Shown piece after piece: positions 50,097 through 58,173 of a stretch of 64,000 nucleotides of DNA. Position 1 is the first letter of the stretch; each line of letters starts with the position of its first letter. The position numbers were made by a program, and so were the translations under genes. The notes under the pieces were generated by a model. That model was not told the DNA's origin. It searched no databases and was given only the letters and a program-made list of their open reading frames with translations. Source of the stretch: Hymenobacter glacieicola (lineage in GTDB: Bacteria; Bacteroidota; Bacteroidia; Cytophagales; Hymenobacteraceae); contig NZ_BMGS01000012.1 of assembly GCF_014640315.1 (NCBI RefSeq), positions 1 to 64,000 of the forward strand. The letters are read 5' to 3'.

Positions 50097-51068
50097 TTAC
50101 TTGACGCCTACCAACTCCACATTAAAGCGCAGCACCGCATTCGGGGGAATGTCGCTGCCGGCGCCGCGCGGACCGTAGGCCAGGCCAGAGGGAATCAGCA
50201 GAATGGCTTTGCTACCCTTGTTGAGCACGGCAATGCCCTGGTCCCAGCCGGGAATTACCTGGCCCGTGCCCAGGGGAAACTCGATGGGCTTGTTTCCATT
50301 CCGCTCCGAAGAATCAAAAACTTTCCCGTTGAGCAAGAGACCTTTGTACAGCACCGAAACCGTTTGTCCCTTCTTGGGCTTGAGGCCGGTGCCAGCCTTG
50401 GTCACGACGTAGTACACCCCACCCGGGGTTTTCAGCGCCTTTAGCTTGTTTTGCTTGAGGTAGGCCAAAATGCGGGCATCGTCCTTGAGTTTCTGCTGGG
50501 CGGCCTGCTTTTTAGCTTGTTCCTGAGCCAGCTGCATCTGCTGCTGCATTTCCTGCATGGCTTCGGCCTCCGTCTGTACTTTTTCCGCCTTGGCTAGCAC
50601 TGTAAGCGTTGAGCCGGCCCGGCGAACAAACGGCGGCACCGGCTGGCGAAACGACTTGGCAAACACCGTATCCACGTTCAGGCGGAACACACCCGAGTCG
50701 CCGGGCTGCAGCAAGGACAGGGCTTCCTCCACGCCGCCGGCCTGCCCGCGCCGTATCGTGTCCAGGGGCACGCGCACGGGCTTGCCGCCGCCCTGCCGCC
50801 GGGAGTGCATCAGCACCGAGTCCGTAGCCGTGCGGAACTCCAGATGCAAGCTCATGATGCGGCCCACGCGGGCGGCGTAGGCGGGGTCGCCGGTGGCGGG
50901 CAGGGCTGGGCGCAGCACGTACCGCCCATTTTCGCGGCGGTAAATTCGGTACTCCAGGCCGGAGCGCAGCTTGTTGAAGGGCGCGGGCTCACCCTGAAAG
51001 CTCATCAGACCAGCCACCAGCAGGACGGCAGGCGCAAGCAGGCGCCAGCGGGACAAAGGAAGTTGCAT
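50097..51068 (-). CDS. FKBP-type prolyl isomerase, two-part (paralogue 1)
   Basis: 323 residues. A signal segment (LLAPAVLLVAGLMSF) is followed by a degenerate FKBP-like region (about 70-165; RIMSLHLEFRTATDSVLMHSR, then FRLNVDTVFAKSFRQPVPPF), a Gln/Lys-rich coiled coil (170-200) and a canonical FKBP domain (about 225-323; GQTVSVLYKGLLLNGKVFDSS, GQVIPGWDQGI, IPSGLAYGPRGAGSDIPPNAVLRFNVELVGVK). Predicted periplasmic or envelope prolyl isomerase and chaperone. It is a clear paralogue of the 53904-54953 gene. Last in a minus-strand run of five FKBP genes. Confidence 0.87.
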   Translation of the reverse strand: MQLPLSRWRLLAPAVLLVAGLMSFQGEPAPFNKLRSGLEYRIYRRENGRYVLRPALPATGDPAYAARVGRIMSLHLEFRTATDSVLMHSRRQGGGKPVRVPLDTIRRGQAGGVEEALSLLQPGDSGVFRLNVDTVFAKSFRQPVPPFVRRAGSTLTVLAKAEKVQTEAEAMQEMQQQMQLAQEQAKKQAAQQKLKDDARILAYLKQNKLKALKTPGGVYYVVTKAGTGLKPKKGQTVSVLYKGLLLNGKVFDSSERNGNKPIEFPLGTGQVIPGWDQGIAVLNKGSKAILLIPSGLAYGPRGAGSDIPPNAVLRFNVELVGVK

Positions 51069-51166
51069 ACAAGTGAAAAGGATTCAGTGGCCTCAAGATA
51101 CGGGCTGGCCCGCAAGTCAGGGCCGGGTTAGGTAGCCGCATCAAGAGCCGCCTTCGGTTTATCTAA

Positions 51167-51208
51167 ACCAAACGGCCCACCAGTGTGCTACTAGTGGGCC
51201 GCTTGTTT
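51167..51208 (-). terminator. Terminator after small FKBP gene
   Basis: CGGCCCACcAG (51173-51183) pairs with CTaGTGGGCCG (51191-51201) with one mismatch, extended by AAAC/GTTT. It sits at the stop of the 51207-51686 gene and separates it from paralogue 1. Confidence 0.6.
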
Positions 51209-51686
51209 ACTTTATTTTCAACACTTCCAGCTCGAACACCAGGTCTGCGTTGGGCGGAATCAGGTAGCGCTGCTCGTTGTCCGGGTCTTGGCGGCCTTCC
51301 GAGCCGTAGCCCAGCGCCGCCGGAATCCAGACCCGGGCCCGGCTGCCCTGGGGTAGTAGCAGCAACACTTCGTCCCAGCCTGGTACCACTTCCCCGCGAC
51401 CGGCCCGCACTTTCAACGGCCCGCCTTGCTTCACGGAGGCATCGAAAATATGCCCATCCGTCAGAAAGCCCGTGTAGTGTACGGTTACTTTCTCGCCGGC
51501 GCGGGCCGTAGGGCCACTGCCCGGCTGCCGAATCAGGTAGCGCAGCCCCGAAGAGGTAGTAACAGCCCGGGCCAGCAAGCTGTCAGTGGTGGTGGGCACG
51601 GCAACGGGTAGTACCTGCTGCGCCTGCGCCCAAAAGGGCAAAGCACTCAGAAGCAAGCTTATAATGCCAAGGTACGGGTGCCGCAT
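51207..51686 (-). CDS. Small secreted FKBP-type prolyl isomerase
   Basis: 159 residues. Signal peptide (LGIISLLLSALPFWAQAQ), then one FKBP domain (GEKVTVHYTGFLTDGHIFDASVKQGG, GEVVPGWDEVLLLLPQGS, IPAALGYGSEGRQ, and PPNADLVFELEVLKIK at the end). The flap region is longer than usual (EGRQDPDNEQRYLIPPNADL). No lipobox, so probably soluble periplasmic. It is 12 nt downstream of the next FKBP gene and likely co-transcribed. Confidence 0.88.
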   Translation of the reverse strand: MRHPYLGIISLLLSALPFWAQAQQVLPVAVPTTTDSLLARAVTTSSGLRYLIRQPGSGPTARAGEKVTVHYTGFLTDGHIFDASVKQGGPLKVRAGRGEVVPGWDEVLLLLPQGSRARVWIPAALGYGSEGRQDPDNEQRYLIPPNADLVFELEVLKIK

Positions 51687-51698
51687 AGAAGTTGCTGG

Positions 51699-52244
51699 TT
51701 ACTGAACGTCAAGGATCTCAAGGTCGAAAAGCAGGGGCGTATTCGGGAAAATGGCGGCCGAGCCATTCGCGCCATAGGCCAGATATGACGGAATTAGCAG
51801 CAGCTTCCGGTCGCCCTTGCGCATTTGCAAGGTGGCCGTGTTCCAGCCCGGAATAACTCCTCCAGCCTGCCCGTTAACGAAGCCAAAGCAGCCGCAGGCG
51901 GTTCGGTTATTACTGGAGGCGTCAAACACCTGCCCGTCATTATTGGCACCAATAAACTTGCCGATGTATTTGGTGTTCACCTTGTTGCCAGCCTTAATCA
52001 GCGGGTTGCTGGTTGGCCCATCGACCACTGGTACTAAGTAAATTCCCGAAGGTAGGCGGGAGTAGTTGGTGATGTTGTGCCGGGTGAGATAGGCCTGAAT
52101 CGTGGCGTCGTCAGCTTTTCTCTGGTCTTCTTCCAGTTGGCGGGCCTGCTTGATATAGTCAGGCTCGGTGTTGCAACTGGTGAGGGCCGGCACAGTAACG
52201 AGCGGCAAAGCCAATAAGGAGAGGGCCAGCGCAAACTTCTTCAT
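51699..52244 (-). CDS. FKBP-type prolyl isomerase lipoprotein
   Basis: 181 residues from ATG 52244 (MKKFALALSLLALP). A lipobox (ALTSC) precedes NTEPDYIKQARQLEEDQRKADDATIQAYL, a helical linker. The FKBP domain is divergent: the central strand region carries an insertion with ACGCFGFVNGQAGGVIPGWNTATLQM, and the end LLLIPSYLAYGANGSAAIFPNTPLLFDLEILDVQ is canonical. The ACGC pair of Cys is unusual for the family. Likely an envelope lipoprotein chaperone. Between the small FKBP and the tandem FKBP gene. Confidence 0.85.
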   Translation of the reverse strand: MKKFALALSLLALPLVTVPALTSCNTEPDYIKQARQLEEDQRKADDATIQAYLTRHNITNYSRLPSGIYLVPVVDGPTSNPLIKAGNKVNTKYIGKFIGANNDGQVFDASSNNRTACGCFGFVNGQAGGVIPGWNTATLQMRKGDRKLLLIPSYLAYGANGSAAIFPNTPLLFDLEILDVQ

Positions 52245-52289
52245 GGGAAAACGCAAAAGGTAACGAACTACTGTTTGTTTTGTCTTAAT

Positions 52290-53195
52290 TTACTTGATAT
52301 CAGCCAGTTCTACGTCGAAGCGCAGGATGGAATTCGCCGGGATTGTGCTGACGGCTCTGTTCCCGTAGGCCAAATTCGAGGGCAGCAGCAGAATGGCCTT
52401 GCTGCCCTTGTTTAACAGGGTAAACCCTTCATCCCAGCCGGCTATTACCTGCCCATTGCCGACCACAAACGAAAACGGGCTAGCAGCTGAGGTATTGCTG
52501 TCAAACACTTTGCCGTCTAAAGTAGTGCCCGTGTAACGGGCTGCGGCCGTTTGCCCTTTCTTGGCATTGGCGCCAGTGCCGGGCTGGGTAATGGCCACGT
52601 ACAGGCCCGAAGGCTGGCGCTGAAAACCCGTAAGCTTTTTGTCAGCAATGTACTTCTGAATGGTGGCCTCGTCGCGGGCGGCGTAGTCGATAGAGGCGGC
52701 AACATCCACGACTTCCACATCAAAACGCAGGACCGTGTTGGGCGGAATCGGGCCAGCACCAACCTCGCGGTAGGCCAGGGCCGAAGGAACCAGGAAAGTA
52801 GCTTTAGCTCCTTTGTTAAGCAGGGTGAAGCCCTCTTCCCAAGCCGGAATCATGATATTTTGGCCCAAGGGAAAATCCAGCAGGTTGTAGGAGTTGGTGT
52901 TGCTGTCGAACACATTTCCGTTGAGGAAGCTGCCGCTGTACTTGGCCGATACTATTTGGTTTTTCTGAGCCGTCGGGCCGGTGCCGGGCTGGGTAATAGC
53001 CACATACAAGCCCGAGGCCTGGCGCTGAAAACCAGTCAACTTATTATCGGCAATGTACTTCTGAATGGTTGCTTCGTCGCGGGCGGCATAGTCGGTGTTG
53101 TCTTCCTTCTGACAAGCGCCTAGCAGCAGCGCAAACAAGCCCAGCAGTAGCAGAGGTAGCCGAGCCAACCGGGAGCGGAATAAAGCGGTGTTCAT
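52290..53195 (-). CDS. Tandem-domain FKBP lipoprotein
   Basis: 301 residues from ATG 53195 (MNTALFRSRLARLPLLLL). Lipobox LLLGAC precedes QKEDNTDYAARDEATIQKYIAD. Two complete FKBP domains in tandem follow (about 30-165 and 170-301), each introduced by a copy of DYAARDEATIQKYIADxKLTGFQRQ, so the second domain with its linker is an internal duplication. The first domain reads IPAWEEGFTLLNKGAKATFL, and the second IAGWDEGFTLLNKGSKAILL. Predicted envelope-anchored prolyl isomerase. It is closely related, also at nucleotide level, to the gene at 53299. Confidence 0.88.
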   Translation of the reverse strand: MNTALFRSRLARLPLLLLGLFALLLGACQKEDNTDYAARDEATIQKYIADNKLTGFQRQASGLYVAITQPGTGPTAQKNQIVSAKYSGSFLNGNVFDSNTNSYNLLDFPLGQNIMIPAWEEGFTLLNKGAKATFLVPSALAYREVGAGPIPPNTVLRFDVEVVDVAASIDYAARDEATIQKYIADKKLTGFQRQPSGLYVAITQPGTGANAKKGQTAAARYTGTTLDGKVFDSNTSAASPFSFVVGNGQVIAGWDEGFTLLNKGSKAILLLPSNLAYGNRAVSTIPANSILRFDVELADIK

Positions 53196-53298
53196 CGTGT
53201 GATAGAGAAAGGAGGGGTGTTGCAACTACCAAGCAGAAACTGGTGCGGCAAAGTCGACCGGCACCCGGCCTACCTGCCCGTGGCAAGTTGTCTGGGCT

Positions 53299-53805
53299 TT
53301 ACTTGATGTCGGTTACTTCTACATCAAAGCGCAGAATAGAGTGCGCCGGAATAGAGGGCCTTGCCTGGGCGGCGTACGCCAGCTCAGACGGTATCAGCAG
53401 AATGGCTTTGCTACCCTTGTTGAGCAGGGCAAAACCCTGGTCCCAGCCCGCAATAACCTGCCCCTTGCCGAGGACAAACGAAAACGAGCCCAGCGTATTC
53501 ATATTGCTGTCGAACACATTCCCGTCGAGGGTGGTGCCCTTGTACTTGGCCGAAACCGTTTGGTCGGCTTTGGCAGTGGCCCCGGTGCCGGGCTGGGTAA
53601 TGGCCACGTACAGGCCCGAAGGCTGGCGCTGAAACCAGGTGAGCTTGTTGTCGGCAATGTAGGCCTGAATGGCGGCCTCGTCGCGGGCGGCGTAGTCGGT
53701 GTTGTCTTCCTCCTCCTTCTGGCAAGCCGCCAGTAGCAGGGTAAACAGGCTGAGTAGCAGCAGGGGTAGGCGAGTTAATCGGGCGCGGAAAAAAGCGGTA
53801 CGCAT
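53299..53805 (-). CDS. Single-domain FKBP lipoprotein
   Basis: 168 residues from ATG 53805 (MRTAFFRARLTRLPLLLL). Lipobox LLLAAC, then QKEEEDNTDYAARDEAAIQAYIADNKLT and one FKBP domain (SGLYVAITQPGTG, VFDSNMNTLGSFSFVLGKGQVIAGWDQGFALLNKGSKAILLIPSELAY). It is a near copy of the domain unit in the tandem gene downstream: a 50-nt stretch (53585-53634) is identical to 52576-52625. Likely outer- or inner-membrane lipoprotein facing the periplasm. Confidence 0.88.
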   Translation of the reverse strand: MRTAFFRARLTRLPLLLLSLFTLLLAACQKEEEDNTDYAARDEAAIQAYIADNKLTWFQRQPSGLYVAITQPGTGATAKADQTVSAKYKGTTLDGNVFDSNMNTLGSFSFVLGKGQVIAGWDQGFALLNKGSKAILLIPSELAYAAQARPSIPAHSILRFDVEVTDIK

Positions 53806-53841
53806 ACGCAAAGGAGAGAAAGCAGTATAGTTAACAAGAGC

Positions 53842-53882
53842 AAAAAGCCCCCGACCCGGTTGCACCGGACCGGGGGCTTTTC
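53842..53882 (-). terminator. Terminator after FKBP paralogue 2
   Basis: AAAAGCCCCCG at 53843-53853 pairs with 53871-53881, extended by CCGG/CCGG inside. Read on the minus strand it ends in TTTTT. It is 22 nt after the stop of the 53904 gene. Confidence 0.87.
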
Positions 53883-53903
53883 TGGGGGCGCTAACCAGCG
53901 GGA

Positions 53904-54953
53904 TTATTTACCCTGCTGCTGGCGCTGCATCTCTTCAATCTGACGCTGAATGTCGGCCGGGTTAGGCTGACCAGCGGGAGCGGCCGGCGCGTTTTTCACG
54001 TCTACCAGCTCCACGTCGAAGCGCAGGATAGCATCGGCGGGAATATTAGCGCCGGCACCACGCTGCCCGTAGGCCAGCGAGGACGGAATCAGCAGCACTG
54101 CCTTCGAGCCCTTGTTGAGCAGCGGAATGGCTTTGTCCCAGCCGGGAATGACCTGGCCTACCCCAATCGGGAATTCGATGGGCTTGCCCTGGTTGCCCTT
54201 GGCGGAGGAATCGAACTCCTTGCCATCGAGCAGGGTGCCTTTGTACTGCACTGACACCAGCTGGCCCTGCTTAGGCTTGGGGCCGGTGCCGGGCTGCGTT
54301 ACGGCTACGTACACGCCTGAAGCATCCTTTTGGGCGCTTAGGTTGTTTTTCTTGATGTAGTCCTGCAGGGTTACGTCGTCCTTCTTAAGCTGGGTCTCGG
54401 CGTAGGCTTGCATTTTCTGCTGCTGCTCTACCTGCATCTTCTGCACGTCGGCCATGGCCTCGTCGCGAGTCTGGACTTTGTCCACCTTCACGTACATGGT
54501 CATGGTGTTACCGGCTTTCTTCATGAAGGGCGGCACCGGCTGGCGGAACGACTTGGCGAAGATAGTGTCCACGTTGAAGCGGAACACGGCCGAGTCGCCG
54601 GGCTGCAACAGCGAAATAGCTTCCTCCAGACCGCCGCGCTGCTCCTTCCGCACCGAGTCCAGGGGCACCCGCACCGGGAAGCCCATTTGCTGCTTGCGCG
54701 AGTTAAACAGGATAGAATCCTTGGCCGTGCGATATTCCACGTGCAGAGCCATGATTTTGCCTACCCGGTCTTTGTAGGTAGGGTCACCTTCGGCGCTTAC
54801 CTCACGGTCATCGTACTTGCCGTTGGTGCCTTTGAAAACTTTGTATTCAATCCCCGATTTCGTCTTGCTGAAATCACCGCCTTTGTTGCAGGAGGCGAGG
54901 CCCAGGACGCCGGCAGCGAGGGCCAGGCTCAAAAGGTTGCGTTGAAGGAGCAT
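53904..54953 (-). CDS. FKBP-type prolyl isomerase lipoprotein, two-part (paralogue 2)
   Basis: 349 residues from ATG 54953 (MLLQRNLLSLALAAGVLGLASC). Lipobox GLASC precedes NKGGDFSKTKSGIEYKVFKG. The degenerate FKBP-like part (about 65-165; KIMALHVEYRTAKDSILFNSRK), a Gln/Lys-rich coiled coil and a canonical C-terminal FKBP domain (about 225-325) mirror the gene at 50097. A tail rich in Pro, Gln and Glu (PAAPAGQPNP, then IEEMQRQQQGK) is added. Adjacent to DHH phosphoesterase and ndk, a setting in which, as I recall, gliding-associated FKBP lipoproteins (GldI type) occur in Flavobacteria. That link is an inference. Confidence 0.87.
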   Translation of the reverse strand: MLLQRNLLSLALAAGVLGLASCNKGGDFSKTKSGIEYKVFKGTNGKYDDREVSAEGDPTYKDRVGKIMALHVEYRTAKDSILFNSRKQQMGFPVRVPLDSVRKEQRGGLEEAISLLQPGDSAVFRFNVDTIFAKSFRQPVPPFMKKAGNTMTMYVKVDKVQTRDEAMADVQKMQVEQQQKMQAYAETQLKKDDVTLQDYIKKNNLSAQKDASGVYVAVTQPGTGPKPKQGQLVSVQYKGTLLDGKEFDSSAKGNQGKPIEFPIGVGQVIPGWDKAIPLLNKGSKAVLLIPSSLAYGQRGAGANIPADAILRFDVELVDVKNAPAAPAGQPNPADIQRQIEEMQRQQQGK

Positions 54954-55000
54954 GAAAGGGTTTAGCGTTAAAACGGAATGTGGGCCCAAGTTACACCGAA

Positions 55001-56044
55001 TTATACCGATGGCGGCGTAATGGCCAGCGGAGCCGTTACCAGTTGGGTTTGATATTGCGGTAGCAGCCCTAAAAAGCGCTGTACAGTGTCTTCCAGCGGG
55101 TCGTGGCTGATACCACCGGCGGCATTGTGGTGGCCGCCGCCCTGGAAATGACGGCGCGAAAACTCGCTTACCGAGAAGTCACCTACCGAGCGGAAGGAAA
55201 TCTTCACTGCCTGGGGCCGGTCGATGAGAATGGCGGCAAACACAATGCCTTCGATGCTGAGCGCGAAGTTGACCAGTCCTTCCGTGTCGCCGGTTTTAGA
55301 GTGGTACTGGCGCAGCTCATCGGCCGTAATGGCAATGTAGGCCGTGTTGTATTCGCGCAGCACCGTGAGCTTGTCCTTCAGCACGAAGCCCAGGAAGCGC
55401 AGACGCTCCTCGGAGTGCGAGTCGTAGATGCGGCGGTGTACATCGGAAAGGTTGATGCCAGCGCTGAGCAGCTCGGCAATAATCAGGTGCACGTTGCGGG
55501 AAGTGCTGGGGTGGCGGAACGAGCCCGTGTCGGTCATAATGCCGGCGTATAAACACTCCCCAATGCCGGTGTCAATCAGGTCCTGGTCGCCTAGGTCCCG
55601 AATTACTTCAAATACCAGTTCGGCCGTAGCGGCGGCTTTGGAGTTGGAGTAGTCCAGGTCGGCGAACTGCTCCGGCTCCTGGTGGTGGTCAATCAGGACC
55701 TTGGTGCCGGGGGCGTTGCGGATGTATTCGCCCAGCTCATTGATGCGGCCCAGGCAGGAGAAGTCGAGGCAGAAGAGCACCTCGGCCGTCCCGATGATGT
55801 CGCGGACCTGCGCGTCGTTTTCGCGCGGCTCATAGACCACTACTTCGTCGTTGCCGGGCATCCAGGCCAGGAAGTTCGGGTAGTCCGAAGGGGTCACGAC
55901 CGTAACGGAGTGGCCCTTCTTGCGCAGGTAACCGGCCAGTCCCAGCGACGAGCCCAGGGCGTCAGCGTCGGGCTTGTGGTGGGTGGTGATGAAAATCTGT
56001 CGGGGTTGCGCCAGCAGCTCCTTCAGCTCAGATATTGTGGACAT
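55001..56044 (-). CDS. DHH-family phosphoesterase (NrnA-like nanoRNase/pAp phosphatase)
   Basis: 347 residues. DHH motifs: HHKPDADALGSSLG (about 22-35), LFCLDFSCLGR (90-100), VLIDHHQEP with Asp119-His120-His121, and GIMTDTGSFRHPST. The DHHA1 domain near the C-terminus has GGGHHNAAGGI. These proteins degrade short oligoribonucleotides to mononucleotides and remove the 3'-phosphate of pAp. Cytoplasmic. The two genes up- and downstream are the FKBP run and divergent ndk. About 265 bp separate it from ndk. Confidence 0.92.
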   Translation of the reverse strand: MSTISELKELLAQPRQIFITTHHKPDADALGSSLGLAGYLRKKGHSVTVVTPSDYPNFLAWMPGNDEVVVYEPRENDAQVRDIIGTAEVLFCLDFSCLGRINELGEYIRNAPGTKVLIDHHQEPEQFADLDYSNSKAAATAELVFEVIRDLGDQDLIDTGIGECLYAGIMTDTGSFRHPSTSRNVHLIIAELLSAGINLSDVHRRIYDSHSEERLRFLGFVLKDKLTVLREYNTAYIAITADELRQYHSKTGDTEGLVNFALSIEGIVFAAILIDRPQAVKISFRSVGDFSVSEFSRRHFQGGGHHNAAGGISHDPLEDTVQRFLGLLPQYQTQLVTAPLAITPPSV

Positions 56045-56234
56045 TGCCTACGGGGTAGGTGACTGAATTTCGGTCGATTAGGCCGCGTACAAAGGCGGCA
56101 AAAGTCGTAAATAATCTGGGTTCCAACAAAACACCTTTTGGAAAGGTGCGTTTAAGGCGGTCAATGCCCGCTGGAATAGCAAGACACTTTTGTGGAATGC
56201 TTCGGTTCCACCTCGCAATGCCGGCTAAACCCGC

Positions 56235-56242
56235 TACTTTTG
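56235..56242 (+). promoter_or_regulatory. Putative -7 box of ndk
   Basis: TACTTTTG, exact TAnnTTTG match followed by CCCCC, 66 nt before ATG 56309. The same 13-mer precedes mreB. No clear -33. Confidence 0.5.
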
Positions 56243-56308
56243 CCCCCGCAAACAGGCAATGCCTCGCGCGCAGCATCTCATTTCAACCCCAACTATACGA
56301 CAGAGCCC

Positions 56309-56728
56309 ATGGCCACGAACCGCACGTTCACGATGATTAAGCCCGATGCTACCCAGGAAAACCACATTGGTGGCATCCTGAGCATGATTGAGGAAGGCGG
56401 CTTCCGCATCGTTAGCCTGAAGAAAGTACTGCTGACCCCGGAGCGCGCCGGCCAGTTCTACGAGGTACACAAGGAGCGCCCTTTCTACGGCGACCTGGTT
56501 AAATATATGTCCTCGGGCCCCATTGTAGCGGCTATCTTGGAGAAAGACAACGCCGTGGCTGACTTCCGTACCCTGATTGGCGCTACCAACCCCGCCCAGG
56601 CCGCCGAAGGAACCATCCGGAAAAAGTACGCCAAGAGTATCGAAGCCAACGCCGTGCACGGCTCGGATTCCGACGAAAACGCGCAGATCGAAGGCAACTT
56701 CTTCTTCACGGCCGACGAGCAATTCTAA
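56309..56728 (+). CDS. ndk: Nucleoside-diphosphate kinase
   Basis: 139 residues from ATG 56309 (MATNRTFTMIKPDATQEN); the upstream frame from 56192 has no conserved content and precedes the -7 box. The active-site His117 sits in EANAVHGSDSDENA. RPFYGDLVKYMSSGPIVAAIL, GATNPAQAAEGTIRKKYA and the acidic end are canonical. It transfers gamma-phosphate between nucleoside triphosphates and diphosphates. Single gene with its own promoter and terminator. Confidence 0.96.
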   Translation: MATNRTFTMIKPDATQENHIGGILSMIEEGGFRIVSLKKVLLTPERAGQFYEVHKERPFYGDLVKYMSSGPIVAAILEKDNAVADFRTLIGATNPAQAAEGTIRKKYAKSIEANAVHGSDSDENAQIEGNFFFTADEQF

Positions 56729-56783
56729 GTCTGCACTGCTTCTACTGGAAGGTCCAATTGCGGCTTCTGGCTTAGCGAAAACA

Positions 56784-56825
56784 ACAAAAAACCCGCTCCA
56801 CAGCCTTGTGGAGCGGGTTTTTTGT
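56784..56825. terminator. Terminator between convergent ndk and AAA ATPase gene
   Basis: Perfect stem of about 19 bp (from 56784-56802 to 56807-56825) with a 4-nt loop. The core is AACCCGCTCCACA, with A6 before and T6 after, so it can serve both strands. Confidence 0.9.
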
Positions 56826-56887
56826 GTGCCATAAACAGACTGTTTATAGACTGATTATATACCAATCTAAAACTTAAGCCAGCGTGC

Positions 56888-57943
56888 CTAACGGCTGAAA
56901 CCAATGCGGCTCCCATTCACTGTCGTCTCAAAAATAGGTGCGTCGCGGTTGTAAATGTCGGCTAGGGCCAGAGGGGTAGTAACGGGCTCCGTTTGTCCTA
57001 GGGAAGCGGCCAGGGCCTGGGCCTTTTCCTGCACGAGCGGCTGGAAATGGTAGGCCGCAATCAGGCGGCCTTTACGCAGCAGGGCGCTATCAATGCGGGC
57101 CAGATCCGTGTTGAAGGTGCACACTATCTGAATGTGGAAGCAGTCAGCCAGCAGGCCATCTGAGAGGTTGAGCAGGTTGCTGACGGCGCTGCTGCCGCGG
57201 CCCCCGTCGCGCTTGAGCAGGAGCTCCTCGGCGTCCTCAATGAGCAGCACGGAGTTGGTATTGTCGTGCAGCAGGTTGATAAACTCCGGATCGGCAATGC
57301 GCGGGGCCAGGTTGGGCGGAATGAACAGCTTGGGCTTGTCGGTGAGGCCGCACAGGTGACGGATGTAGCTGGTTTTACCCGTACCCGGCTGCCCGTGCAG
57401 AATCACGATGCCCTTGTCCTGGGGCTGGCGCAGGCGTTGCACAATGGTTTCGTGGGCCGGTAGCAGGTCGTCGTTGTAGTGCGTGGCCAGGTCTACCTCC
57501 GGAATTTTGATGCTTAGGGGCGTAAACTCCAGGTCGTTGAAGGCCAAGCGCAGTACATGAATGCGGTGGCGCTCCTGCTCGCCGGCGTCGAGCAGGCTGG
57601 TGAGCACCTTCGTGACGCGCTCCAGTTCCTGCCGGTCGGTGTCGGGAGAGTAGAACACAAACGCGCCCCGGTCGCCGTAGCCGCTTCGGTCGCCGAACAG
57701 CAGCAACAGCTCCGGGGCCAGCAGCAGGGCCGTCGTCAGTACCTCCGGGCCTTCGCCCGCTTTTTCATAGGATTGGGTGTGGGCTACCAGGCAGGCTTCC
57801 AGGTCATAGGTGGTGCCTAGCTCCGTGAGTAAAGTTTGTCGGTCAGCCTTGCCTGAGAGCTGAAAGTTCAGGCGGCGCGGCAACTTGCCGTAGCGCTGGT
57901 AGAAATACCGAACGGGCTGAAAGTAAAAGGCCGTGTCAAACAT
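56888..57943 (-). CDS. AAA-family ATPase of unknown role
   Basis: 351 residues from ATG 57943 (MFDTAFYFQPVRYFYQRYGK); the upstream frame starts at TTG and is less likely. The N-terminal domain (1-170) is not recognised. The AAA module starts near 170: Walker A GQPGTGKT (184-191), Walker B VLLIEDAEELL (232-242) and a sensor-1 Asn in IVCTFNTDLARIDSALLRKGR, whose final Arg may act as an arginine finger. Only one AAA module, with a short C-terminal lid. Substrate unknown; BCS1-like or transport-linked roles cannot be told apart. It ends at a shared terminator with ndk. Confidence 0.75.
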   Translation of the reverse strand: MFDTAFYFQPVRYFYQRYGKLPRRLNFQLSGKADRQTLLTELGTTYDLEACLVAHTQSYEKAGEGPEVLTTALLLAPELLLLFGDRSGYGDRGAFVFYSPDTDRQELERVTKVLTSLLDAGEQERHRIHVLRLAFNDLEFTPLSIKIPEVDLATHYNDDLLPAHETIVQRLRQPQDKGIVILHGQPGTGKTSYIRHLCGLTDKPKLFIPPNLAPRIADPEFINLLHDNTNSVLLIEDAEELLLKRDGGRGSSAVSNLLNLSDGLLADCFHIQIVCTFNTDLARIDSALLRKGRLIAAYHFQPLVQEKAQALAASLGQTEPVTTPLALADIYNRDAPIFETTVNGSRIGFSR

Positions 57944-58121
57944 TGACTCCAGACCTGATACAATGGCGGGGGAGGGGGGCGCGGTAGCTTGTTTTTCCAA
58001 AGTAGTGCGGGGCTTTCCGCATAGATAGGAAATTGGGGCGAATTGGCAGGATAAAGCAGCCAACTATTATGTCCCAAGGAGTTCCTCCGGAGCGAACTAC
58101 CTAGCTCACATCAGACGCAAA

Positions 58122-58152
58122 AAGCCCCGGCGGAAACGAACCGTCGGGGCTT
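58122..58152 (-). terminator. Terminator after the nucleoside permease gene
   Basis: AAGCCCCGGCGG at 58122-58133 pairs with 58141-58152, with one mismatch. Read on the minus strand it ends in TTTTTG. It lies 21 nt after the stop of the 58174 gene. Confidence 0.82.
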
Positions 58153-58173
58153 GTAAACGGAAGAAATCTTGCT

